Shown: piece by piece, positions 48,637 to 57,368 of the stretch | Layout: every line of letters begins with the position of its first letter | Numbering within the stretch: position 1 is the first letter of the stretch | Position numbers and translations under genes: made by a program | The notes under the pieces: model-generated | Seen by the model: the letters and a program-made list of their open reading frames with translations, nothing else | What the model was told of the DNA's origin: nothing | The model's database searches: none | Assembly (NCBI RefSeq): GCF_024529975.1 | Contig: NZ_AP024898.1 | Coordinates: 372,001 to 436,000, forward strand | Length of the DNA stretch: 64,000 bases | Source: Vibrio quintilis | GTDB taxonomy: Bacteria; Pseudomonadota; Gammaproteobacteria; Enterobacterales; Vibrionaceae | Direction: 5' to 3'

Positions 48637-49902
48637 CTAAGCTAAAGGTGGCTTGGAAGTTGGCGCCTGTTTCCGTTTGGGGATCGCAATGGCAATGAAA
48701 ATGATAAGTGCATAGCAGACTGCCCAGCCAAGGCACAGAAACACCAGCGAACAAAGCAGCAGCGATATACCGGCCAGCCCTTTATAAATACCAGTCAGTA
48801 ACTTCCATGCTGAAATCATCGCCAGCAGGTAAATCATAATGAACACGCCGTTAGCCAGCTTAATAAATGAAGAGAGATCAAGGTGGGTGAACGCTTCAAG
48901 CAGAATCGATATCAGGATAATGCCGGCAATCAGCAGTGTGGCATTGGCCGGGATACCCCGGGACGATAGTCTGGTCAGCATGTGGTGTGGATGGTAGTGT
49001 CTGGCATGTGACCAGAGCATCCGGGATAAACTTTGCAGATACAGATTTATACTGGCAAAGCAGGCAAAAAAGCCGACCAGGTTAATGACGGAAGTCATTT
49101 GACCCCCGAATAGTTTCTGGCTTAGCCAGGGAATCGCTGTATTTTCCAGTTCAGGAGAGCCATACGCACCCCATTTGATCACAACAACAGAGCAGGCCCA
49201 GTAAGCCATCCCGGCAATCAGGCAACCGGCCAGTATTGACAGAGGAAAATCCCGTCCGGGATTTTTGAATTCCTCTCCCATATGGGCGAATGCTTCAATG
49301 CCTACAAAACACCAGAACATCACGCCCAGTGCCATCGCGATGGGTTTGACGGATGTAATGTTTAATGGTGGCATGACGAGATCTGCTGTTGTGATATCAC
49401 TACACCAGAGTAGTGCAATCACCAGGGCAAAAATACTGAGAGCGATCAGCGTTTGTAATTGTCCGCTTGCTTTTGCTCCGGAGAGGTTGATGACGACCAG
49501 CAGGCATAGTGTCAGTATCTGTGCATAGATACTGGTGTTCAGTGGTGCGGGTAATAGTTGTTGCAGAAAACCGCCAGCCAGCAGAATTGCTGCCGGAACG
49601 CCGACCGGAATAACGCTGAGAAACAACCATGTGACCGCATTACCTAACTGAGGCTTATTGAATGCGATTCTGACAAAATGCGCGGTTCCTCCTGCATTGG
49701 GATAATGCTTGCCTAAAGCGGCAAAAGTCAGCGCCACAGGGCAAACGGCAATAAACAGGAACAGCCATGCCCAGGAAGTCATTTCCCCGGCTATACCGGC
49801 ACTGATAGCCGGAATCATAAACAGACCGGTGCCCATGAGTGTTGTGGATAATTGACCGATTCCTGAAAGCAGGGTAATTTCTTTTTTAAGTTGTTGGGAC
49901 AT
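48637..49902 (-). CDS. yjeH: YjeH-like amino acid exporter (APC superfamily)
   Basis: A 421-residue polytopic permease with 11-12 membrane helices. The N-terminal LSGIGQLSTTLMGTGLFMIP and the family segment FVGIEAFAHMGEEFKNPGRDFP match E. coli YjeH, an exporter of methionine and branched-chain amino acids. The start was chosen by comparison with that protein; an ATG nine codons upstream (49929) is possible, and neither has a good ribosome binding site. It is divergent from an Lrp/AsnC gene, which likely controls it. Confidence 0.86.
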   Translation of the reverse strand: MSQQLKKEITLLSGIGQLSTTLMGTGLFMIPAISAGIAGEMTSWAWLFLFIAVCPVALTFAALGKHYPNAGGTAHFVRIAFNKPQLGNAVTWLFLSVIPVGVPAAILLAGGFLQQLLPAPLNTSIYAQILTLCLLVVINLSGAKASGQLQTLIALSIFALVIALLWCSDITTADLVMPPLNITSVKPIAMALGVMFWCFVGIEAFAHMGEEFKNPGRDFPLSILAGCLIAGMAYWACSVVVIKWGAYGSPELENTAIPWLSQKLFGGQMTSVINLVGFFACFASINLYLQSLSRMLWSHARHYHPHHMLTRLSSRGIPANATLLIAGIILISILLEAFTHLDLSSFIKLANGVFIMIYLLAMISAWKLLTGIYKGLAGISLLLCSLVFLCLGWAVCYALIIFIAIAIPKRKQAPTSKPPLA

Positions 49903-50081
49903 GGTGATATTTTGTTGGACAGCAGACATTCAGAATAACGTGAGTTGTGCCGGTATGCACGAGTCAAAGTGATATATTTAACAGCCGAAGTGACGGAAAA
50001 TCATGTCATTTTGCTTCCCGGTGACGTGATGGCCGCCTTTATGGTGGTTTGGTGAATTATTGACGGTAGATGCAGACATAA

Positions 50082-50537
50082 ATGGATAAATTTGATCAAC
50101 ATATCATTCAGATACTCAAAGCTGACGCACGTTGTTCTGTCAGCGAGATTGCCAAACAGGTGAATTTATCCCGCTCCGCAGTGACGGCAAGGATCAGGAA
50201 GCTGGAAGAAGACCGCGTGATTACCGGGTATCATGCTCAGGTGTCGTTATCTCAGGAATCACCGGCACAAATTTGTGCCTATCTTGCTTTGAAATTTGAT
50301 ACGTCATCATCAGGTATACATGACTGCACAACTTATGCGAATTCTTTAAGTCTGATTGATGGTATTCAGTGGTGTCATGGAATTAGCGGAGAAACGGACT
50401 TAATGCTTTATGTTCAGGTTGCAAATATGGGCAGGCTAAAAGAAATTATTGATACAATTTACACATATCCGCATTTAAGACAGCTGGTTACTCATACCGT
50501 TATTCATGAATTCTTTCATCATACAACAGAAAAGTAA
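50082..50537 (+). CDS. Lrp/AsnC-family transcriptional regulator
   Basis: A 151-residue regulator. The helix-turn-helix is at residues 5-55 (ILKADARCSVSEIAKQVNLS, then RSAVTARIRKLEED), and the RAM effector domain follows (about 70-145; WCHGISGETDLMLYVQV). These proteins sense amino acids as octamers or dimers. The divergent position next to an amino acid exporter suggests it senses the amino acid to be exported. Confidence 0.9.
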   Translation: MDKFDQHIIQILKADARCSVSEIAKQVNLSRSAVTARIRKLEEDRVITGYHAQVSLSQESPAQICAYLALKFDTSSSGIHDCTTYANSLSLIDGIQWCHGISGETDLMLYVQVANMGRLKEIIDTIYTYPHLRQLVTHTVIHEFFHHTTEK

Positions 50538-50633
50538 CAGGCTTGTCACCTTTGGGGTTGTCTGCTTTGCCCGGGTTCTCCTGATGACCAAATAAACTCA
50601 AATGGATATCATTATTGTCTTGATCCTGCGTTA

Positions 50634-51671
50634 TCAGAACAGGAACGAAAGCGACAGGGAAACAATATTGCTGTCTCCGTCGATGTTCCCAAGCTGTATC
50701 GCTGAGAAAAATCCATTTGCATTTGTTTTCGGTGCCTGGACATATTCCCATTCCAGATTGAGTTTAACTTTCGGCGAAATATTGTACCTTACACCAGCCA
50801 GATATGATCGGTTTTTATAATTTTCATGGCCTTCACCATATTGAACATAGGGTGAAAACTCACCTTGCTCCTGTGCCAGACCAATATACCAGTTCGACAG
50901 TAAGTCTTTCTGATATAAAGTTTCCAGAGACAAGCTAAAGTTGTCATAAATCGTTTTAAACCCAAGAGAAATCAGATTGAGTTTGCGTCTTACCAGCAAG
51001 TAACCGTTTTTGGTGTTATCCGCTGTTGCTGAAAAATAGCTGAAGTGAAGCTGATTTTCGTCTTTGTACAGATCAATCGCTAAACCTTTACCGGTTGTGG
51101 TTTCAAATCCAAACTCCTGACCATAAAGTTCGAAATCATTTTTATCTTTCGTAGCCAGATAAGGTGAAATTTTGATCTGGGTCTGGTCGGAAAGCCAGAA
51201 TTGTTGTTCCAGTGCCAGACCATCATAGTGGGTCATGCCCTGCACATTGTCATAGACATTATGAGGTGCACGCGCCCAAGGGTAAGCGGCTGAAACATAA
51301 TAATATTCTGAGGAAATAAAGAATGGTAATCTTTGACGGCCCACTTTCGCAGTCAGATCACCTTTAGTATAGGCGAGATAAGCCCATTCCAGTTCCGGGT
51401 CTGAGAAATGGTCCTGTGGCCTTTTTACAATTTGTACCGAACTGCGCAATGTGTCACTGATGAGCCAGTCGCCCTGTAAACCTAATGTTGTATCACAATC
51501 GTAACAGGTTTCATCTTTGATATCCCGGTAAGTGAATATAGGAACAGAGGAGTCAGAACGGCTGACACTCAAGGTACCAAACCCACTTAAGCGGAGAGAT
51601 TCGCTCAGATTATATTGGGCAAAAGCATTGGTGCACACAAAAAACAGAAGATAAATCATTGCCTTTTTCAT
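50634..51671 (-). CDS. Outer-membrane beta-barrel (porin-like) protein
   Basis: A 345-residue protein. A signal peptide ending NAFA-Q is followed by amphipathic strands throughout and a terminal LSLSFLF ending in Phe, the signal for outer-membrane assembly. One CYDC pair (residues 54-57) sits in an early loop. It overlaps the upstream PstS-like gene by 4 bases (ATGA), so the two are made together. The substrate is unknown; the arrangement suggests a pore or receptor paired with a periplasmic binding protein. Confidence 0.8.
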   Translation of the reverse strand: MKKAMIYLLFFVCTNAFAQYNLSESLRLSGFGTLSVSRSDSSVPIFTYRDIKDETCYDCDTTLGLQGDWLISDTLRSSVQIVKRPQDHFSDPELEWAYLAYTKGDLTAKVGRQRLPFFISSEYYYVSAAYPWARAPHNVYDNVQGMTHYDGLALEQQFWLSDQTQIKISPYLATKDKNDFELYGQEFGFETTTGKGLAIDLYKDENQLHFSYFSATADNTKNGYLLVRRKLNLISLGFKTIYDNFSLSLETLYQKDLLSNWYIGLAQEQGEFSPYVQYGEGHENYKNRSYLAGVRYNISPKVKLNLEWEYVQAPKTNANGFFSAIQLGNIDGDSNIVSLSLSFLF

Positions 51672-52108
51672 AATGATTCCTCATCTCCGAATTGGTACAG
51701 GATATGTACTTTGTCTGAGACCCATTGCAGAGGAATATATGCAATGCCATTAGGATGCTCGGTTAACCAGTACTCTACAGCATCTATATTTTCTTGATTT
51801 AATTCATATGGAGGGACTTGTTTACCTGAAAAACTCTGCCTGGCACGAATTGCTTGCATTTGTGTTGGCGTTTTTCCTAATAACATGAGATAAAAGTGTT
51901 TTCTGACATTAGGGTTCATTGGAAGATCGACAAGTAACACATTTTGTCCTTCAATATGATTCAGTCGTCCCCTGTATAGCATCTTGACCTGACTGGAGGT
52001 CAGTGAAGGGAACGCAGAAGTAGATGTAATGATCGCGAATTGATCCGCAACACTGGAGAAACTCAGAATTGAGAATAAGACTCCGAACCAAAAGCTAATC
52101 AATCGCAC
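51668..52108 (-). CDS. PstS-like periplasmic protein (phosphate-binding-like)
   Basis: A 146-residue exported protein (signal peptide ending SSVA-D) with the fold pattern of a short, PstS-like periplasmic binding protein: SAFPSLTSSQVKMLYRGR and VRKHFYLMLLGKTPTQMQ, then WLTEHPNGIAYIP. These short one-lobe-like members often sit next to sensor kinases instead of ABC transporters. It forms a two-gene operon with the porin-like gene and is divergent from the hybrid kinase, 82 bases away. Confidence 0.8.
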   Translation of the reverse strand: MRLISFWFGVLFSILSFSSVADQFAIITSTSAFPSLTSSQVKMLYRGRLNHIEGQNVLLVDLPMNPNVRKHFYLMLLGKTPTQMQAIRARQSFSGKQVPPYELNQENIDAVEYWLTEHPNGIAYIPLQWVSDKVHILYQFGDEESL

Positions 52109-52190
52109 ACGTAAACCTCCATACGAACATAATAATGTATTAATCAGTGATCATATGCAATATCGACTATAGTTTTAACAGTAGGATATC

Positions 52191-54887
52191 ATGAAAAAGT
52201 ATCAAGTAGGAAAGTTATTGATAATGTCGATGTTCAAAAATTTGTCTATAAAATTTCGACTTATTATTCTGTGCATTATACCAACCGTGATTATTTGCTG
52301 GGGTGCATATTATTGGGCGGAACAAACCCGGGCCCGCCTAAGTGGTTACGCTGACATTACTTTAAAAGTGTCTGCGTTGGAACAGGTTTCTGCACTTTCA
52401 ACTGAATTTTACCGGCTATTCACATTAAGGAATCAGTCGAAATTGATCAGTGAAGAACAACGTGACAGATTTACGAAGCTCACAGAAAAACTGATTGATG
52501 AATTAAAACCATATCAGGGAGATTTGTTTTCTTCGGTCGATAAACACGTGGTAATCGCTAATCTGAATGAGTTATCTCATTTGGTGCAGCAACTGAATCA
52601 GGTTCATGGTGAAGACCTGAGTGCTCAGTCCATGTGGGGCTTTGATTTGATGTATGAAATTCTTGCCGCGTTGCAAAAACAGCTGGATTCTCAGGTCTCA
52701 CCAAAAACTTATCAGTTGTCGGCAGTATTTGATTATTTAAGCTGGTTTTTATACTGGGTCGAGCGGGAAGCATGGCTGATGCAGGATATTCGCCTGCACC
52801 GGAAAATTGATGTGTCTTTAAGACAGGACTATTTCGAAGCAATTGCCAGACAGCAAAGTTATCTGGACAACTTTGTTAATTTTGGCGCAACCGGATTACA
52901 GCTGGAACAGATAACTAAATTGTTGTCTAAAAAAGAATTTCAGCGTTCAGGCATGCTGCGGGATAAGATCATGCGTGGTCAGATTGAACCTGAATTTCTT
53001 GAGCAGTATATTAATGATCTTGAGAGTCAGCAAAATGCAATTTATCAGCTGTTTGCCGGCTTTTCAGTCACATTATCCAAAACAATTAATCAGTATGTGA
53101 AAGAGGATAAGCGCTCAATTCAGATGACGTTTGCAGCTATCTTTCTGATTTTGTGTGGACTGATGTGGATTAGTATCAGTACGTCTTACCGGATATCTTC
53201 CAAGCTGGATTTGATCCTGCAAACGATGAATCGCTTAAATGATAAAAAGAGCAAAAATATTGAGCCGATTGCTGTGGACGGAAACGATGAGTTTTCCCGT
53301 TTTATCCAAAGTCTGAATGAGATTATTCAACAGTTGTCCGAACATGAGGCCTGCCTGATTCAGGCAAAAGAAGAAGCGATTGCTGCAAACCGTGCCAAAA
53401 GTGTTTTTCTGGCGAATATGTCGCATGAAATCCGTACGCCGTTAAATGGGATTGTCGGATTAACGGAAATTTTAACCATGAATGGCCTGAAACCAGGGCA
53501 GCGGGATATTATTGCCGATATTGAAACGTCTTCCCAGACACTGCTGATTCTGATTAATGATATTCTTGATTTATCTAAAATTGAATCGGGTCGTTTAACG
53601 ATTTCCAGCCATACCTTTAATTTGAAAGAGCTGGTTTATGATACTGTCAATCTGATGAAATCAAATGCTGTGGCACAGTTTAATGAACTGCAGATTAAAC
53701 TTGATGCTAACCTGCCTGATTACGTGATGACTGATGAATTCAGACTCAAGCAGATTCTGACCAACTTGCTGTCTAATGCGACCAAGTTTACCCAGGAAGG
53801 CTACATTACCACTTATGTGTCGTTTGATGCGGATAATTCCCGGCTGATGTTCAGGGTTGCAGACACCGGGATTGGGATTGACGCGCAAAAGCTACCCACC
53901 ATTTTTGAATTATTCCGGCAGGAAGATGACAGCATTACCAGAAGGTATGGTGGAACGGGTTTAGGATTGCCTATTTGTAAACAACTTCTCGATTTAATGA
54001 ATGGTTCTCTGGATGTTGAATCCATTAAAGGGAAAGGCAGCAGCTTTGCTTTTTCTTTACCGGTAGAGTTACCGCGTCAGAGCTCCGGTGAAGTCATAAA
54101 CTTTAATGTTGATGCTTTACTGATTTCAAACAAATCAATTTATACTCAAAATATTCAGCAGGACAGTGCGAGGATGGGTATCCGTTTGTCAACCGTTGAG
54201 TCGATTCAGGACATCGATAAGCGTTTGCATCAGAAGCCGGATTTTGTGCTTTATTGTCCCTGTTTAACACGGAGTGCAAATCGCGAAATTACAGAGTTGA
54301 GGCTGATTTACTCTGAGTCGAAGATCATGATCTGTCAGCATCACCTGTTTATGAGCCGGGAACTGATCAATCTTGCGGATATGAATATTACGCTGCCGTT
54401 TCTTGGTGTGCGCTTTGAGGCTGCTGTCAGAGATGCGCTGGTCGTCATGTCTGATCTTTATGATAATCATGCTTCAAAAGATCATCCCGGACGGGCCGGA
54501 ACCCGGATTCTGGTTGTGGAAGATAATTTAATGAATCAGAAAATTGCCAGCTTTTTTCTGGATAAGGCAGATTATGAATATACGGTTGTTAACAATGGTC
54601 AGGAAGCGTTGGATGTCATCACACAGGGTGGCCAGTATAACGCAATTTTAATGGACTGTATGATGCCCGTGATGGACGGTTTAACAGCAACAAGAAAAAT
54701 CCGTAGCTGGGAGATTGATAATCATCATGCACATATTCCAATCATTGCTCTGACGGCCAGTGTTTTAGATGAAGATATTGAAAAATGCTATGAAGCCGGT
54801 ATGGATGCATACTTGCCCAAACCCTATAAGTCTGAGCAATTATTAAAAGTGTTTAATGAGCTGCAGGTCTATTCTACCGGCAGCTAA
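52191..54887 (+). CDS. Hybrid sensor histidine kinase with receiver domain
   Basis: An 898-residue membrane sensor. A first membrane helix (about 22-44) and a second (about 307-328) enclose a periplasmic helical domain of some 260 residues. Then come a short linker coil, HisKA with the phospho-acceptor His412 (ANMSHEIRTPLNG), an HATPase domain (DTGIGID, GGTGLGLPI), a degenerate second domain, and a C-terminal receiver with Asp822 (ILMDCMMPVMDG). No Hpt domain is present, so a separate phosphotransferase is expected. A second Met (residue 12) could be the start. Its periplasmic partner may be the divergent PstS-like protein. Confidence 0.92.
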   Translation: MKKYQVGKLLIMSMFKNLSIKFRLIILCIIPTVIICWGAYYWAEQTRARLSGYADITLKVSALEQVSALSTEFYRLFTLRNQSKLISEEQRDRFTKLTEKLIDELKPYQGDLFSSVDKHVVIANLNELSHLVQQLNQVHGEDLSAQSMWGFDLMYEILAALQKQLDSQVSPKTYQLSAVFDYLSWFLYWVEREAWLMQDIRLHRKIDVSLRQDYFEAIARQQSYLDNFVNFGATGLQLEQITKLLSKKEFQRSGMLRDKIMRGQIEPEFLEQYINDLESQQNAIYQLFAGFSVTLSKTINQYVKEDKRSIQMTFAAIFLILCGLMWISISTSYRISSKLDLILQTMNRLNDKKSKNIEPIAVDGNDEFSRFIQSLNEIIQQLSEHEACLIQAKEEAIAANRAKSVFLANMSHEIRTPLNGIVGLTEILTMNGLKPGQRDIIADIETSSQTLLILINDILDLSKIESGRLTISSHTFNLKELVYDTVNLMKSNAVAQFNELQIKLDANLPDYVMTDEFRLKQILTNLLSNATKFTQEGYITTYVSFDADNSRLMFRVADTGIGIDAQKLPTIFELFRQEDDSITRRYGGTGLGLPICKQLLDLMNGSLDVESIKGKGSSFAFSLPVELPRQSSGEVINFNVDALLISNKSIYTQNIQQDSARMGIRLSTVESIQDIDKRLHQKPDFVLYCPCLTRSANREITELRLIYSESKIMICQHHLFMSRELINLADMNITLPFLGVRFEAAVRDALVVMSDLYDNHASKDHPGRAGTRILVVEDNLMNQKIASFFLDKADYEYTVVNNGQEALDVITQGGQYNAILMDCMMPVMDGLTATRKIRSWEIDNHHAHIPIIALTASVLDEDIEKCYEAGMDAYLPKPYKSEQLLKVFNELQVYSTGS

Positions 54888-54899
54888 ATATAAACAGGA

Positions 54900-55364
54900 C
54901 TATTCATCCCTGAGCTGTCGGTGGTGTAATTCTTTCAGTGGCAGCCAGTGAACTTTGATGCCAGCCTGCAGAAACATATCCTGGCTGACCTGAATTTTGT
55001 CTCCCCAGCGGGAGAGAAAATCCTCCGTTTGTTCCGGACAGAAAACGGCGGATATGCCGGTTTGAATAATTTTTGCTGCACAGTTCGGACAGGGGAAATG
55101 AGTGACGTAAATATCACATCCATCGAGATCCCGTTTTGCAAACAAAATGGCGTTTTCTTCGGCATGTAAGGTTTTCAGATATTTCATTTCCCGATCGTCA
55201 ATATCGACACTATCAGAAATACCATGTGGATAGCCGTTAAACCCGACTGAGATAATCCGGTTTTGCCGGGTAATCACGGCACCGACCTGCGTCGATGGGT
55301 CTTTACTCCAGGAAGCGACTAATTCTGCCATTTGATAAAATCGATGTGCCCACTTTGATATCAT
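54900..55364 (-). CDS. dCMP/CMP deaminase family protein
   Basis: A 154-residue zinc deaminase with His-Ala-Glu in LHAEENAILFAKRD and the Cys pair in FPCPNCAAKII. The opening HRFYQMAELVASWSKDPSTQVGAV is typical of dCMP deaminases (ComEB type), which supply dUMP for thymidylate synthesis. Its exact substrate (dCMP or CMP) is not proven. It stands alone, convergent with the histidine kinase gene. Confidence 0.88.
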   Translation of the reverse strand: MISKWAHRFYQMAELVASWSKDPSTQVGAVITRQNRIISVGFNGYPHGISDSVDIDDREMKYLKTLHAEENAILFAKRDLDGCDIYVTHFPCPNCAAKIIQTGISAVFCPEQTEDFLSRWGDKIQVSQDMFLQAGIKVHWLPLKELHHRQLRDE

Positions 55365-55775
55365 TCAGGTTTTCCTTATCTTATTCGTCATCTCGCCATA
55401 ACTTATTTGTTGTTTTTACAAAATGAATATTATTGTAGTTTGACGTTCAGATGAACCCTTAGGGTGACATTTGTCGGTGATTATATTGATTCTGGCCGCT
55501 ATCTTATGTTTATCGCCTGCTAAAAAAGCATTCCACCATGTTTTTCATGAAAAAGGTTTCTGACAAACACTGTATCGTATAATGTCGCTAAGACATGTAA
55601 GAGATATCGCACAATCATTGTAGGATATTGCTATTTTACCATAGGGAAAATTTGCCTGATTTTTACGTAAACACTTGAAAAATATTAATAATATTCTATG
55701 TCTGTGTTCCTGGCGGGGGGGCAGGTAATGGATTTCATGGTTTGCCAACCGGGTAAATTATCTTATTCTTAAGGT
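55365..55775. other. Upstream region of the csr RNA and the deaminase
   Basis: No protein gene was seen. The region holds a VarA/UvrY-type box (55596), an AT-rich stretch (55670-55700) that could bind IHF, and a promoter: TTGCCA (55742-55747), 16 bases, then TATTCT (55764-55769). Confidence 0.65.
55596..55613. promoter_or_regulatory. VarA/UvrY (GacA-type) binding site candidate
   Basis: TGTAAG-AGATAT-CGCACA; the left half is a perfect match to the GacA/UvrY half-site of TGTAAG-N6-CTTACA and the right half is degenerate. It is about 175 bases before the RNA start, the same range as UvrY sites of enterobacterial csrB. Confidence 0.55.
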
Positions 55776-56055
55776 GTCAACAGGATGTTGAAACAGGACT
55801 CAGGGATTGGTTATCTTCAGGAAGAAGATAAGATTGTTCAGGATGAATAATCAGCCAGGAAGGCCGTAGAAAGACATGGATGACTTTTCTGTCAGGAAGA
55901 CAGAACAAAGGACACCGCCAGGAAGGCGACGAAATGGAATGTGCTAAAGGATTTAGCGGATTATCACGGAGTTGATGCAGGGAGCACTTTGAGTAGCCGG
56001 ATTGCTGCGGATAAGGTCAGAAACCCCACCAGACGTAAGTTTGGTGGGGTTTTCT
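55776..56055 (+). ncRNA. csrB: CsrB/CsrC/CsrD-family sRNA (CsrA antagonist)
   Basis: A roughly 280-nt RNA gene. About 17 GGA triplets occur in 240 nt, many in loops of perfect small stems: CAACAGGATGTTG (55778), ATCTTCAGGAAGAAGAT (55813), GCCAGGAAGGC (55854), TCTGTCAGGAAGACAGA (55888), CGCCAGGAAGGCG (55916). This is the hallmark of RNAs that soak up the translational regulator CsrA. The start is GTCAACAGGATG, close to the E. coli csrB start, and an intrinsic terminator ends it. Vibrios have several such RNAs under VarS/VarA control; which of csrB, csrC or csrD this is cannot be told. It codes for no protein. Confidence 0.93.
56021..56055 (+). terminator. Terminator of the CsrB-family sRNA
   Basis: AACCCCACCA pairs with TGGTGGGGTT around GACGTAAGTT and is followed by TTCTTT. 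No protein gene precedes it on this strand, which first flagged the RNA. Confidence 0.93.
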
Positions 56056-56134
56056 TTGTTGGAACGGATATTGTGAAATTGAAGATCACCCTGTAGGATG
56101 AGCTCAATTTTCCGGGTAAGAAGAGTCCGAATAT

Positions 56135-56545
56135 ATGCAAGCTGAAGTAACATGGGTTGATGGGTTAAAGTTTTCAGGCCTGTCTGGATCTGGTCATTGT
56201 ATGGCGATGGATGGCAATCAGGGAGAATCAGCACCGAGTCCGATGGAAGTCGTGTTGATGGCTGCCGGTGGTTGTAGTTCTGTTGATGTTGTTGAAGGAT
56301 TAAAAAGTGCTGACCAGCAGGTTAGTGGCTGTTGCGCGAAGCTGACAACTGAACGTCGCGAAACGGCTCCCCGGGTTTTCACCAGTATTAATATTCATTT
56401 TGAGGTAAAAGGGATTGAGCTGGATCCCTCCGTAGTGGCTCAGGTGACGTCGGATTCGCTACAGAAGTACTGTTCTGTTTGCCTGATGCTGGGGCAGGGT
56501 GTTGAAATGACGCATACCTGGCAAATTGTGGATGTGAATGAATAG
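56135..56545 (+). CDS. OsmC-family protein (YhfA-like)
   Basis: A 136-residue OsmC/Ohr-superfamily protein with the two redox-type cysteines in AAGGCSSVDVVEGL and LQKYCSVCLMLGQG. The family reduces organic peroxides or holds other thiol-linked roles; the YhfA branch (SPMEVVLMAAGGC) is of unknown substrate. It overlaps the AraC gene by 8 bases, so they form an operon. Confidence 0.88.
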   Translation: MQAEVTWVDGLKFSGLSGSGHCMAMDGNQGESAPSPMEVVLMAAGGCSSVDVVEGLKSADQQVSGCCAKLTTERRETAPRVFTSINIHFEVKGIELDPSVVAQVTSDSLQKYCSVCLMLGQGVEMTHTWQIVDVNE

Positions 56546-57368
56546 TCATCATCCCCGTTCGAAAAAGACAACATGGCATCTGCATCCCCGTTTAGAAATT
56601 CAGCAGGCGCCATCTGATGTCTTTATGAATTTTGAAGCGTTCGTTTCGAACACAGAAACAAGAGTCCACAGTCATCCCTGGGGACAGGTACAGCTCATTT
56701 CCGGTGGAATTCTGGAAATGGAGGCAGAAGGGACCCGCTTTCTGGCTCCGCCTCATCTGGCCATCTGGGTTCCGGCAGGTACAACACACCGAAGTTATAA
56801 CCGCAGGCCGATAGAATACTGCTCCCTGAATATTGACATGGCATTAACGGGAACGTTTCCCGGGAAAACCAGCCTGATCAGCGTCACGCCAATTATTACA
56901 GCCATTATTGAAGATTTTCGTCAGCGCCAGATTGGAATTCCTGAGACAGAAACCGATAAACGTCTTGTCCAGGTTTTACTGGATCAATTATCCGCTCAGG
57001 AAGTCGAGCAGCATTTTATTCCCGTTTCCCAACACAAATATCTGGCCCCGGTTCTCGCTCATGTGGAAGAAAACCCTGCGGATAACACCAGCCTGAAAGA
57101 GTGGGCCCGGCGGGTGCATACAACTGAGAGAACGCTGGCCCGTCATTGTCAGACTGAGCTGGGTATGAGTTTTACCGAGTGGCGTTTACGGGTTCGGTAT
57201 CTGTATTCAATGGAGCTACTGAGAAATGGTTGCTCGGTGAAACAGGTCGCTCTGACACTGGGATACCGTCAGGCGAGTCCGTTTATCAGCATGTTTAAAA
57301 AATATGCGGGGATCACGCCTGAACAGTATAAATACCGATTACTGCCTGTGATTCAGGATGAAATCTAA
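56538..57368 (+). CDS. AraC-family transcriptional regulator
   Basis: A 276-residue regulator with an N-terminal cupin sensor (VHSHPWGQVQLISGGILEME and APPHLAIWVPAGTTHRSYN) and a C-terminal double helix-turn-helix (about 170-270; YRQASPFISMFKKYAGITPEQYK). It is co-transcribed with the OsmC gene, and its 3' end overlaps the converging M14-like gene by 30 bases. Effector unknown. Confidence 0.9.
   Translation: MNSHHPRSKKTTWHLHPRLEIQQAPSDVFMNFEAFVSNTETRVHSHPWGQVQLISGGILEMEAEGTRFLAPPHLAIWVPAGTTHRSYNRRPIEYCSLNIDMALTGTFPGKTSLISVTPIITAIIEDFRQRQIGIPETETDKRLVQVLLDQLSAQEVEQHFIPVSQHKYLAPVLAHVEENPADNTSLKEWARRVHTTERTLARHCQTELGMSFTEWRLRVRYLYSMELLRNGCSVKQVALTLGYRQASPFISMFKKYAGITPEQYKYRLLPVIQDEI

Noticed and set aside
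55545..56234. Short minus-strand ORFs across the csr region
   Set aside because: They cross the sRNA gene and its terminator, lack ribosome binding sites and contain no recognisable domain.
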